Assembly (NCBI GenBank): GCA_951213105.1
Contig: OX578153.1
Location: forward strand, 49,277,539 to 49,341,538
Length of the DNA stretch: 64,000 bases
Direction: 5' to 3'
From: Amaurobius ferox
Lineage: Eukaryota > Arthropoda > Arachnida > Araneae > Amaurobiidae
How positions within the stretch are numbered: the first letter of the stretch is position 1; each line of letters starts with the position of its first letter. A program made the position numbers and the translations under genes. A model generated the notes under the pieces. It was given only the letters and a program-made list of their open reading frames with translations. It was not told where the DNA came from and did no database searches. Shown here one piece after another: positions 45,565-57,164 of this stretch.

Positions 45565-46410
45565 AGTGCACGGATGCACTATAGTACCAGCTTGTTCCGG
45601 ATGACAACAGGCTACACAATTTCGAAGTTCCAAATTAGCTTATATTTCGTGCAGTTCTAATTCGACAACTTTAAATATTACTAGCATCTGCTGAGCAACT
45701 CAGTTCCTATATTAAAAGTTGTAAATGTTTAATTAATTACTTTGACATAGTTTTCGTAACTTTATCTTCCTTTTTACCAATTTTCAACATTTTGGCACTG
45801 TTCTGAAAAAGCTGCCAAGTTTGTAATATTTCGCCAAATTAGTGTTGTCAAAGTCGCCAAATTTGCCACCAGATATTACATATAGAATTTTATGTAATTT
45901 TTTAAGATGCATTTTTTTTAGAAAACGAGTAAAATCTCGAAGGCTAGCTCTCTAAAATTTATGTCGTTCGTATTATAATGACAAATTAGGTATAGAAGTG
46001 TTATTTATTTTATATCATTGAATGTTTTGATTTTTTATGATTCGTTTTTCAAAAATTCATTCAAAAATGGGGTTGATCAGAACGTTTGATCGAGTTTCAA
46101 ATTAATAACGTTCCAGTATTTCATAATTGCAATAATTGTACGAATATGTTTTTTTTTTCAAAATGCTCCAGTCGTTTATAAAATATCGGACAATCCGATA
46201 TTTCACACGTTGTCATTATCGGATATACAATCCTACAAACTCACGGATGCACACACTAACATGTATATGCATACACTAAGAAACATACATATAAGCATTA
46301 CCTCAAAAACGTTCTATTTCAGCTCAGGGATACATGAAAACTCGAATTCACACATTTGAACCTGTCATAATACTTTCCCCCCATACGTTATGCAATGTCT
46401 GAAGGGAAAG
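45565..46410 (-). repeat. Old family C unit with a family G flank
   Basis: 45565-45740 matches 34010-34150 (gtgcagttctaatt...agcatc). 45775-46410 keeps the C order: cgccaaatt core, aaacgagt, gttgatcagaacgtttgat, cactaac-rich stretch, catgaaaactcgaattc, aatactttcc. Confidence 0.5.
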
Positions 46411-46429
46411 TAATAATATTTCATGTTTC

Positions 46430-46590
46430 TTGCCGTTGCTTCTACTCACAGAACATTCATAAATACTTTTAGGATATTGTGTACCATGAACGAAGCTCAA
46501 CATTTATTTTGAATTGCAAATGTAATATTTGGAGAGTTGTTTTCGTATAATTTTCTTAAGCGTAATAAGATATTTATGGGGGGGATTTTT
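46430..46590 (+). repeat. Repeat family F, copy 2
   Basis: ttttgaattgcaaatgtaatatttggagag and agatatttatgggg, as at 41965. Confidence 0.5.
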
Positions 46591-46621
46591 CTGTTTCCTT
46601 ATATTTCCCCAAAAAAGTGAA

Positions 46622-47205
46622 AGAAAAACAGATGTTTGTGTTACACGACTTTCCCTACAAACTTAAATTCATAATCTATTAAATTTAAGCTTACTGCTGA
46701 AATTGATATAGATAATTACCGATAATATATCCACTTTAAAGTTTAATCTTCTCTATCATTAAGCAATGCAACGCAATTTAGAGCGTCGCCATCTGTTCAA
46801 AATTCTAAAAAATTTAAGTATCTCGAAAACGGTAGAATAATGAAGTCGTATTTTTTAAGTCGTTAAATATTACGAATAAGTGCGTATAATACGAAAATTT
46901 AACAAATAACAATCTTATAGAGTATGCTTAGTCTTTTTATACAAACTTTGATGGTTTGGTGTGTAATTCCGAAAAATAGGTTAGCAGATTATTTTTTTCC
47001 GAGTCGTACCAAAATCTAATCAGCACGAGGGTAACCCACAGGAAACTGAACTATCAAATTTTAGGAAATTTCATCGAATAGTTTTTAAGTACTGAGAAAA
47101 ATATCTTCAGTTCCTCAAAATTACAAAGAACTTCAGAACTTTTCTCCAAAATGTTTCATCTTAGAGTAAAGGAGTTGGTTTTATTCTATTCGTTGCCAAA
47201 ACTTA
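46622..47205 (-). repeat. Family A, copy A6, reverse and rearranged
   Basis: Left part aacagatgtttgtgttacacgactttccctac is the inner A end in reverse. The 46980-47095 segment matches the reverse interior of A1 (gagtcgtaccaaaatctaat). A3 starts after it in the opposite orientation. Confidence 0.5.
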
Positions 47206-47729
47206 CGACGTCTGCCTGTGTGTGTCTCTGTGTCTCTCTGTCTGCGCAAGGTATGTGCCCACTCTAGCTGAAAAAGTAATTGACCAAATTTCACAAAATT
47301 AGATATATAAGTCACCTTAGGGATATTTTGGTGCTGATTAGAATTTAGTACGATTTGGAGAGACAGAACCAGCCTTTGTATGAAAGCCCCTAAAATCTAA
47401 AAAGGTCACATATGCTCAAATGTAAAAGTTAAATACTTATTTTATGCAAAATGTATGATAACGAAACGACTAAGACCAACAGCATGTCTCTAGAACTAAT
47501 TGTTCTTGAGATATTTTTAGATTTTCTTATTTTTGCCACATAGCTTTTGAAAGTAATTCCTATCGTTAAATGAAAACGAAAATTAAAATAAAATTGCAAA
47601 TTGAATGCAATTTCAACTAATTATTATGGTTTTTTAAACTTATTTTAGGGAATTATAGAAGAAAAAAAAAGGAAAACGAATTTGAGTCTCTTGAGAAAAG
47701 CATGTGCTGTTGACTTCAGAATTTTTTCA
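47206..47729 (+). repeat. Family A, copy A3 (5' part missing)
   Basis: From the tgtgtgtgtctc stretch to gagaaaagcatgtgctgttgacttcag. First of three head-to-tail A units. Confidence 0.7.
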
Positions 47730-48631
47730 TTCATTTATACTTTCCATGCAATAATTATTATATATTGCCTTTTGCTTTCACCACTTTTCCGACAATACAT
47801 GGTAACGTATATAGAAAGTACTGGAATCGTGCCGAAAATCGCAACTAGAATTTTCGTCTTATCTACACGTTTTCAGACCTTTAGAATACGAAAAATATAT
47901 TTTTAACGTGACGTTTGTATATGTCTCTCTCTTTCGTTCTCTCTGTGTGCGTGTGTATCTGCTTGCGCAATATATGTATTCAATCTAACTGAAAAATAAT
48001 TCTTAAAATGTTTCATAATAATATTTCATAAAATTTCATATGTTTGTCGCTTGTGAGAGACACTGGTGCTGATTAGATTTTGAACGATTCGGTATAAATA
48101 AACCTCCCTTTTTTTTGGGGAAACGTCCCTGAAAAATTGTACTCTAACTAAAGAACTAATTAAGAACATTTCCCAAAATTTGGTACATAAATATGCTTAG
48201 AGATATGTGCTGCTGCTTAGTTTTTGGTACGATTCGGGAAAACATAACCTGCCTTTTTTTGCGACATGGACGCAAAAATCATCAAAATATAAAATAAAAG
48301 ACTACATATACGTAAATGTATCACTTAAATGCTTGTTTTATACGTGTTTTTTGACGATGAAAAGGATAAGACTAACCCCATTACTTTAGGATTAGCCGTT
48401 TTTGAGATATTTTAGTTGTTTTGCATTTTTATTACGCCGCTATTGAAAATAGATCCAGTTACGAAATGAAATCGAAAATTGAATTAAAAGTGCAAATTCA
48501 GTGTAATTTAAAATAATTATGGATGTTTTTTTGCGCAAGTAAACTCAATGAAATGAATTATGGAAGAAATACAGAGAAAGTGAATGTGAGTCTGGAGTGA
48601 AAGTCATGTTCTGTCCACATCAGATTTTTAG
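47730..48631 (+). repeat. Family A, copy A4
   Basis: Hairpin end (tacatggtaacgtata...gaaagtactgg), simple repeat at 47910-47960, interior, end gaaagtcatgttctgtccacatcag. Confidence 0.75.
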
Positions 48632-49470
48632 TTTCCCTACAATGCATGGTAATGTAAAAAGAAAGTATTGGAATCATACCGAAATTCGCAATTCGAATTT
48701 TTAGCGGAAAAAACGGTTTGGATCCTCTTGAACAAAAACATCTCTTTTTAGAATGACTTCTGTGTGCGTGTGTTTGTCTTTGCAATGTATGTATTCACTT
48801 TATCTCAAAAACTAATGGACCAAATTTCATGAAATTTGGTAGATAAGTCACTTGTGGATGACTCTGGTTATGATAAGACTTAGGTACGATTCGAGAAAAA
48901 GGAACCCGCATTTTTGTACGAAAAGGCCTGCAAAAATCATATGTATCCGATCTAACTAATAAAAGAAAATTACCAAATTTCATAAAATTTGATAATTTTC
49001 AGAAATAATTTTTTGGTAATTTTTAGATACATCAATTGAGGGTCATCCGTGTGCTTATTAGATTTGGGCACCATTCGGTAAAAAAGAATCTGCCTTTCTT
49101 TGTGAAATGGCCCGCAAAAATCGTCAAAATATAAAATACAAGTTTAAGTATGCTCAAATGTATCAATCGAATGTTTGTTTTATACTTAATTTTTGACAAT
49201 GAAAATAATAAGACAAACCCCATTAGTCTGGGACTAGCATATCTCGAAACATTTTAGTTTTTTCGCATTTGTATTATGTTGGTTTTGAGAATAAGTATAG
49301 TTACCAAATGAAAACGGAACTTGATATAAACATGCAAATACATTATAATTTCAAATAATTGCGCAAGTTTTTTGTGTAATTGTACTCAACTTACTGAATT
49401 ATGAAAGATATAAAGAGAAAATGTATTTGAGTCTGTAGGGAAGTTCATGTGCTATACACATGATATTTTT
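48632..49470 (+). repeat. Family A, copy A5
   Basis: Begins agtttccctacaatgcatgg directly after A4 and ends gggaagttcatgtgctatacacatg. Confidence 0.75.
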
Positions 49471-50139
49471 TTCGATTGCCAAAGAGCCATTTTGTGTGAA
49501 AATCGCTCAAAATCGTGATTTAACACAAAATTACTAATAATCCATTTTAACTAAATAGTTGATGAGATCATCTATAGACAACACACATACACACACACGC
49601 ACAAACATAGGCATACAGACAGAAATGAAGTGAATTATATTTTATTGTTAAGGATTAACGATATTTTATACAACACTTTACGCTCCAGTGCAAATTTTCT
49701 GGCCACAATTAGAAAATAGAGACCTAGTGACCTATCACTTAGTGTGTGGACTAATAAGTGTTCTACGTATATGAAAAGACCAACATTTGTACCAAATTTG
49801 CCTAAATACGAATTAGTAGTTTCAATAATATGCAGATTAATTTTAAATAGCCATACCTATACTGCTCATGACACAAATAACTTTAAAAATAAATCGCTAC
49901 CCCGTTTTCGCATTCATATAGCAATTTCTTTTTACTAAATTTTTAAAGTACACATTGTTGTTAAATTCAACCTTATTTATGGATTCAAATAAAAAAATAT
50001 CCTTTTCATGAATATTAATATGAAAAAATATAATTATAGTGCATACACGAGTCCTTTGTATTGCTTTAGGATTAATATAATCAAGAATATAAATATTTAA
50101 AAAAAGCGCAAAAGATTATGATAAGAAAAAATTCTAAAG
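49471..50139. other. Unassigned spacer
   Basis: (CA)n at 49580-49605. No gene recognised. Confidence 0.3.
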
Positions 50140-50245
50140 TTCTTATTGTATTTTAATTTGGATTCTTCAGAATTTGAATTGTAAATGTAATATTTGAGAA
50201 GTTACTTTAATGTAATTTTCTTCTAAGAAAAAAAAGTAATTATGC
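50140..50245 (+). repeat. Repeat family F, copy 3, partial
   Basis: gaattgtaaatgtaatatttgag and taattttctt. Confidence 0.4.
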
Positions 50246-50374
50246 TACGTTTTTGTTTTACAAAATAAACATTTTCCCATTTTGAATAAATGGTAAAATA
50301 TTTTAAACGTCAGAAAATTTTATTTGCATTAGGAAGCTTAACAGTTGAATCTCATTATAATTACGGCAAAGTAT

Positions 50375-50472
50375 TACCTGTCGTAGACGAGATGGTGTGG
50401 GCATCATCATACTTGAACAAGAGGCTTAGATTCGATTCCTGGTTCTGATCAGGTAACATGTCAAATATCAAT
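50375..50472 (+). mobile_element. tRNA-derived SINE, second family (D), copy 1
   Basis: An A-box-like TAGACGAGATGG (about 50390) and a B-box-like GATTCGATTCC (about 50429) are spaced as in a tRNA. The copy at 54205-54345 shares the whole segment. A MITE interrupts it at 50473. Confidence 0.5.
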
Positions 50473-50927
50473 CAGGGTGGCCATAAATAAACTGACAGTG
50501 CTCAGAGTGTTCTGTAGCGCTATCTAATTGTGAGAATGGCGCCAAATTTTGTAGGAAGATTGAACAAGACGGGGGATGAAAGAGTCCGCGAAAAAAAAAT
50601 TAGTTCCAAAAGTCACCGCTAGGGGAATATGTGGCGCTGTGTAATAGAAAAGAGAGTTTTAAAATATGCAGAATAAATCCTGAAATAAAATTAGTTTTTA
50701 TTTAGCACATTTAACAATTTAATTCAAGTTCAATATGGCAACAATTTTAAAAAAGCCTATATAAAATTAATTTTCCCCTAGCGGTGACTTTTGGAACTAA
50801 TTTTTTTTTCGCGGACTCCTTCGTCCCCCGTTTTGTTTAATCTTCCTACAAAATTTGGCGCTATTCTCGCAATTAGATCGCGCTACAGAACACTCTGACC
50901 ACTGTCAGTTTAATTATGGCCACCCTG
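50473..50927. mobile_element. 455-bp palindromic mariner-like MITE
   Basis: Ends CAGGGTGGCCATAAATAAAC and its inverse finishing GGCCACCCTG. The arms (50473-50620 and 50780-50927) match over about 145 bases, through agcgctatctaattg, cgcggact and tcaccgctaggggaa. The right flank begins TA. No ORF. Confidence 0.85.
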
Positions 50928-50947
50928 TATATTAAAAGTGTAACAAA

Positions 50948-50969
50948 CGCCGCCGCCGCCGCCGCCGCT
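50948..50969. repeat. (GCC)7 microsatellite
   Basis: Pure CGC/GCC triplets in an otherwise AT-rich stretch. Confidence 0.9.
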
Positions 50970-51012
50970 GTTTGACAAATTTCTCGTTCCTTGAGTTTCT
51001 TTGCTCAGTACA

Positions 51013-51480
51013 TTAAAACCTATAGCATACAAAAATATAAAATTTGGTGGATTTATAAAGGTTTAGGAAATACACTGAAATACACCGTTTTCCGATATAT
51101 ATTTTAGTTTAAGAAACATTTAATGTCAAAGTCAAGGACAAAATATTTGATCTGCGAGTTCGCGTTCTGGGAAAACTAACAACATCAAGACCACGGATTT
51201 TTGTAGGCTGGTACCTATACAGTTGAAATTTTGCAGGACGAAGCGCCTTTTTTAAAATGTCGATTTAATTTATAAGTTATTCTACTTTTTATGCACTTCT
51301 GAAGTGAAAAATGTTCTTTCGTACCGGCACATCCATCAATATTCTCTGTCTCGTACCGCCAAAAACTATAGCATACAAAAATACGGAAGTTGCTACATTT
51401 GTAGAGATATAATACTGTATTATTGTAAAATAAACCGTTTACCGATTTAAACTTTAGTTTGTCTTGAAATAGTTCGCAAA
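51013..51480. repeat. Pair of about 110-bp direct repeats
   Basis: tatagcatacaaaaatan starts at 51020 and again at 51368. Both run into accgttt(t)ccgat and actttagttt-like ends. Confidence 0.6.
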
Positions 51481-51893
51481 ACTAGATCTGCAAGAATGAG
51501 GCGAAGTCTCCCGACTAGTTACGGAAGTTGGCCAAGCGTAGCGCCAAGAAAGCAGAGGCCTCAGTCATTTAAATGGAAATTAAAATCAATGCTCTGCCTG
51601 TGTACAATATGGTTCAAGAGCAAGAAACTAAAAGTGCTTTATAGCTAGGAATATGTGAGACAAGATTTAGCATAGACAGTTTTATATTGAATATTTATGA
51701 TTGTCTGTAATATCAAACAATGCATCAGACTTAAGGACGCCAGTTTTATTGGAATCTGACCCGAGAGGTTATATAAGGCCTTAAACATAGGGGGATAAAT
51801 TGAAGACACGAGATTGGATAAATATGTTAACCAATTATTCAAGATGTCTGGTCGCGTTGCCCTAAGGTTGGCCAATTAGAGCCAAAGAGGCGT

Positions 51894-52280
51894 TGTTGTT
51901 GTTGAGACCCAGACCGTCCAACCTACCAGAAAGGTGTAAAGTAACCGTTTGGACGGCCGGGAAGTGCCACCCAATTTAAACCGGAACCCAGTGGGGGAAG
52001 CATCCACAGGAACCATACCCTCCTTCCCCTGCCGCCAACCTCTCGGAAGAACTTACGGACCCACATATTTAACGTGATCATACTCCGCATGAACACGGCG
52101 GCAGTTGTGGGAACGTGCAAATCCAGCGCGCAAACCACTGGGCTACCGCGCCCGAAATGTGCCAACAGCACGCGGTGCTCCCAGGTGGTCACCCACCCAA
52201 GTACTAACCGCGCCCGATGCTGCTTGACTTCGGTGATCTAAAGAGAACCGGTGTTTTCATCACGGTAGGGCCGTTGGCTC
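51894..52280 (-). mobile_element. Composite 5S rRNA-tRNA SINE with (CAA)n tail and target-site duplication
   Basis: Flanked by AGCCAAAGAGGCGT at 51880-51893 and 52281-52294. On the minus strand the order is a 5S-like head (52278-52161), a tRNA-like A box TAGCCCAGTGG (52145-52135), a central region, the family S body (gagaggttggcgg...ccactgggttccgg...gtccaaacgg) and a (CAA)n tail at the left end. The non-5S part matches the copies at 16740, 22370 and 25285. Confidence 0.88.
52161..52278 (-). pseudogene. 5S rRNA-like sequence forming the SINE head
   Basis: 118 bases, the length of a whole 5S rRNA. The internal Pol III control region is recognisable: box A AAGCAGCATCGGGC, intermediate element TAGTACTTGGGTGGG and box C GGTGACCACCTGGG. 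The terminal stem still pairs (GCCAACGGC with GCTGTTGGC). Loop regions carry several changes from animal 5S. Because it is continuous with the SINE and inside its target duplication, it is a SINE head, not a 5S gene. Confidence 0.85.
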
Positions 52281-52717
52281 AGCCAAAGAGGCGTGTCAGA
52301 CCTCAGGCGAAAAGAGCTTGCAACATAAGGAAAGTTCTAGAGATGTTAAGAACAGTAAGAGAGTCCAACAGCAAGATAGTTTAACAGCAAGGGAGTTCGA
52401 GAGTTCGAGTTTGAAAAGAGCAGTCGGAGCAGACAAGAGTCGCAGTCAAGCCAGAGTACCAGACTTCGAGTTCGTACGACTGGCGATGCAGTTATGATGA
52501 GGTCAGATTGATTCGTGTTCAGTGATCGACTTCCGTACGAGGCGGTGTACCACACCGTGAGTTGGTACGGTACGGTGTACACTGATGAAACAGAACCAAC
52601 AGAACCAAAGGTGCCTGTGTCAATGTACAAAGACAAAATTGGAGATATGTGTTCCTATCAATAATTATAAAAGACCATCAATACAGTTTAGGCATTTTTA
52701 ACTTAACTGGTCTCACA

Positions 52718-54204
52718 TTTGCAATTTCCTCAGCAAATAGTAATATGATAATTGTTGTAATTAATTTAATAATCAACCAAATGTTGTAAATAAATGGATT
52801 TTATTTTAAAGTTAAAATTTTGCAATTAATTGTAGTATTATGCTAATAAATATTATTTTACAGGAACTCGCACTAGAGATAAATATAGTGGGTGTAAGTG
52901 GCACACAATGCAATGTGTTTTAATGTTTCACGACTTTACGATATTACGGCTATGTTAATTATGAATCATTTAATAAGTATAAAATCCAACATAAACTTTC
53001 CTTTTTTTGTGCACCACAGAATATTTACAAGATTCCCCCAGTCTAAGTCATTCGATATCGACGCAACTTGTTCCATTAAAGCACTCGTTTTTGTAGAGTT
53101 AGAGATGAAACAGTAATCCACTGAGGAAGAAATCAGACATATAAAAAAATAGCAAGTTGGTCACATAGCTGGTAAAAGAAAAATCCGAATTAGTCCGACT
53201 CTTAGCATCGTACGGTCAAAATAAAAGTATCATTAGACTCGTAATAATGTCTATTTTGAATAAATGTGCACATAATTTCCGTAAGTGGTCTTTTTTACAT
53301 TCAGTTGCTCATTATTTTCGGAAATTCAAATGACAGCACCCAATTTTTATGTTACCATAAGATTTCTTATGACAACAATATGCTAAATATAAATTTGTGC
53401 GAGATTTCGACTATAAATAACGGTGATATACGAAAAAAAATACCCCTTCTGGGCCTGTTTCCATATTAAAGGTAGCAATATAAAGGTCACGCATACTCTG
53501 CTGTTATAACTTTCCTATTTCGTTGATTTGGCATACCTTTTATTAAAACGTTTTATCAATAGGCTTGTAGGGTCCAAAACTAGTTAATATTAGAAGCAGT
53601 TTTAACCATCAATATGTTCAATATTAAATGATACATTTTAAATTCACAAATTGAGTAACTTTGGGGTTGCTAATAAATTTTCCACATGCAATTTATGTAA
53701 ACACTGTCCTTTTATTCGAATCACATGAAACTTTATTTTCAGTTACTACTCTGAGAGCTTTAATTAGAAACGTTATAATATTTTTTTGACCATTGGCTTA
53801 TATTTATAATACACAAATATGTATAACATTAAAACATTAAACGACTTTAACACATTATTATTTTTTTTTTTTCGTTTATAGCAGAATTTGTTTCAACCTG
53901 TTAACTAAAAGACCAAACTTAAAATACTTACTAATATATGAAAAGGATCGCAATACCATTTAATTTGATACAACATAATGTAATCGCTAATATATACAGG
54001 AAAAATTAAAGCTCAACAAGAAGTAGGTGGTCGTTCCTGCCAATAATTTCTTGGATATGTTGCGGCATAAAATCTACAGCGCTGTTCAAAACAATTTAAT
54101 CACCATAAAAAAGTCAGTGTTTTCAAAGTAAATGTGTAATATAGCGTAATAAACTTGAATGTTGCATCATAATTTTAATCCATTGACTCTTTTATCTTGC
54201 TATA
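52718..54204. other. Unassigned AT-rich region
   Basis: No gene, no family match. Poly(T) near 53862. Short open frames here look like chance. Confidence 0.35.
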
Positions 54205-54345
54205 ATTGCTACAAAGTATTACATGTCATAGAAGAGAGGGTGCGGGAATCAGCATACTTGAGGAAGAGGCAAAATTTCGATTCCTGGTTCCGTTCAGCGA
54301 ATGTGTCAAGTATCATTTAAATGAAAATTAAATTCAATGTTCTTG
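54205..54345 (+). mobile_element. tRNA-derived SINE, family D, copy 2
   Basis: gtcatagaagagagggtgcgggaatcagcatacttgaggaagagg...tttcgattcctggttc matches 50375-50472. It continues into tcatttaaatgaaaatta, a phrase also found at 51568. Confidence 0.5.
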
Positions 54346-54844
54346 AACTGAGCGATGGATTAAAAGCATAGTTTTCTTTATATTATTACGTTATGCTAGT
54401 AGTATGTTCCGTAGTATGTATAGTGCTAGTAGTATGTATAGTTACGTTATGCTAGTAGTATACGCAGTTCGCAATTAAAAGTAAAATCAAACCGTTCATT
54501 CTTAAGATAAAATTTTATATACATTTATTTATTATTCAAATCGAAAAAATAATAATAAAAATTAACAAACACACTTAATTTAATTGCGTTACTGAGCAAC
54601 ATGATATTAGAAAGAATCTTCCTCATAAAATGCTGATAATTAAATAACCATTTTGGCTTCTTAATACTTTTCATTGTTGACTAAGAACTTGTGACAATTG
54701 AACCATGGTGAAAGAATTTCCATTTAAATTCATGTTTTAAACATTCATGTTTTCAAACAATTCATGTTTTCAAAAAGTGACTGATTAGCACAATAAACTC
54801 CCACCAAACTTAGAGGTATAGTTTTGATTCACTTTCACGTTTTA
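54346..54844. other. Spacer with short tandem motifs
   Basis: gctagtagtatg repeated at 54388-54470; attcatgtttt(c)aaac repeated three times at 54730-54775. No gene. Confidence 0.4.
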
Positions 54845-55085
54845 AACCGGCGATTTCCAATCTTTTTCGTTTGGAGGAACCAGAAAGTTAAAGATGTGAA
54901 CTCCCAGGAAAAACTTTCGTTTTTCACTAATATCTCAATAACCCTGCTCTTAGAAATTCGAAACATGAACTAAATTTCAAGTAGAGCAATTTCAAGACTA
55001 ATCACAAAATTTCATTAAATTCGTTTCAGCCGTTCTCCCGTGTTGATGAGACAAACAGACAGACAGATTTTCAATTTTATATAGA
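54845..55085 (+). mobile_element. Possible 3' end of an unidentified element
   Basis: ccggcgatttccaatc...ggaaccag, then tttcagccgttctcccg, acagacagacag and attttatatagatt. This order is typical of the 3' end of a dispersed arthropod element, but the family is not known to me and there is only one copy here. Confidence 0.3.
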
Positions 55086-55379
55086 TTAAGAATGTCACAT
55101 ATTTCTCATTATTTCAGAATATTTCACACATAGACACTTCTAGGTAATAAACTAGCATTTGTGCATTACTGCATACCCTCCTCTTCAATGTATTCATCAA
55201 TATTAAACACTAATTGAGTTACTGTTGTTTTCTTCATCAATGTCATAGAGATATGTGGCTGATGCAATTTTTGAGCCCCACAGATGATGACAAAAAAGGT
55301 ATACTGAGGAAAGAATACCTACATTACATAAAGCGGATCTCCAAAGGAAACTCTCATTAGCACTTTTAATCTCTCATAC

Positions 55380-55617
55380 GTAGTATTGAGAAAGTGTTGT
55401 TTTCTCAGGAATTTTTAGTTTCGAGATTGTCATGCCAATATATATTTTTAAAACCACTTGAATACGCTTTGACTATTTTTGGAGTGATGTCCGTATGTCT
55501 GATATCTGTGTTTCTTGAGTACATGACAGCAGGCACAAATATTAATGGATTTTCGCGAAACTCTTTATCCGGCATTGTTATCAAAGAGTATAGAAACAGA
55601 TAGAATTTTTTCAAATT
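55380..55617 (-). repeat. Dispersed repeat family E, copy E2
   Basis: Reverse complement of 20085-20345: gacatcactccaaaaatag, tttcgcgaaaatccattaatattt. Confidence 0.6.
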
Positions 55618-56235
55618 CGAGCAAAAACTTGAAATTTATTCGAAATTTTATATTTTTTTAACATGACAGCATGGGACAAATTTGGTATAATCATGCATAA
55701 AAAGTTTTATGTATGGTTCAATGATCTCAAGAGTTTATAATTTCAGTCATGGTTGTGAAAAAAAGCCGCAATACAATTTTGTATTAACCTTTCCTTGGGA
55801 GGCAAGTTTCTACCTCCCCGGAGGAGAACATCGTCAAGCATGGTATTAATCAAAATTTTTTCAAACCTTTTAAAGTGAAAGGTAACACGTTATAATTATA
55901 ATAACTTGGACCCACAATACCGATTTTTCCAAAAATTTTTTTTTAAATTAGAAAAAAATTGAATTCTGGTAAGAGAAAGTCGAGTTATGTCCAGTTAATT
56001 CCATTTTTCATGAGATAGGGCAAACTTCTTGTGCAACACATAAATTCCTAAGAATGCAAATTTTGTCTTGTCAACATATACTTCAATGGTATTCCACAAA
56101 CTGAAGAAATATATGCACTTTGTTTAATTTGTAATTTCAGCATTTATTGTTGTTGACTTCGACTTTTGAATGAAAGTTGGAATTAAAATTAGTTTATATA
56201 AAATGCTTGTATCAAATATTAACAGTAAAGTTCAA
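55618..56235. other. Unassigned AT-rich region
   Basis: No feature recognised. Confidence 0.3.
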
Positions 56236-56271
<36 letters not shown>

Positions 56272-56310
56272 TATATATATATATGTGTGTCTGTGTGTGT
56301 ATTACTGCAA
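56236..56310. repeat. (TA)n(TG)n microsatellite
   Basis: About 48 bases of TA repeat with one interruption, then tgtgtgtctgtgtgtgt. Confidence 0.95.
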
Positions 56311-57164
56311 TAACCACTGGTGTTTAGTAGAATAGGGTCATAAAGAAATACTTATATTTATTATTGTCCTAGAAAAAAAGATTGAAATTTTTTAACTTGT
56401 AGAAAAATCTTATGTTGGACAGATATTCTTATTGAAAAATTAAAGGTTGGTAGGGTTGAGTTTAATTTCTTATCATATTGAAACAGGTGTGTAGTTATTA
56501 AAATGCTATTGTTTTGAAAATTTACGAATTTTTTAAGATCTAAATCACATCAAATGTCGAAAATAATGAAAATTTTATTCGTAAAATACATGTAGCAGAT
56601 AGAAATTCGTTCCTTCAGACGATCAATGTCATTAATTATAACTGGTAAAAATGAAAGAATGATAAACAAGCTTGATATTTATGCATTCTCGTCTCTTGCA
56701 GGAAACTTTATACATGCATAATTTATATGAGAATTCTCAATATTTTTTCCGTGATTTCAGCAATAACGAAGAAAGACATATTTGACATTTTGAATTCTTC
56801 CGTATTGGATTCAAAAGTATGAATTTAATAAAGCAACATGACTTAGATTGAAGAAGCACTTCCATATTGTAAACATGATATCAAAATTGTACATCTTTAT
56901 CACGTGATATCAAATGCTCAAAAATAGAATATGTAAATTTGTCTATACAAAAAATAAAAGTAAACGTACAAAGAGCACCGGTAATTAGTTTATCATAGAA
57001 ATAGCAATTGTTTTATCATAATAAATGTCATAAAAATGTCACTATTTTCAAATTCACAAAGGTAAAAATTCTGGAAACTTCAATATTGAATTATCCTTAT
57101 GAGAAGAGAAATTTTCAGATGCACTCTAATTTTTTTATTGTAGTTTAATAAATTAATCGCCTTG
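56311..57164. other. Unassigned AT-rich region
   Basis: No gene or repeat recognised. Confidence 0.3.

Larger units (their letters stand above)
51654..52717 (+). mobile_element. Probable solo LTR (with a SINE inside)
   Basis: Termini TGTGAGAC (51654-51661) and GTCTCACA (52710-52717) are perfect 8-bp inverted repeats of TG...CA form. Without the SINE it would be about 660 bp. A TATA-like tataaaag lies at 52668-52675 near the right end. No target duplication is visible and no primer-binding site follows, so the call is provisional. Orientation is uncertain. Confidence 0.4.

Noticed and set aside
52161..52278. A functional 5S rRNA gene
   Set aside because: It lies inside the target duplication of a SINE, carries many changes, and has no T-run terminator directly after it.
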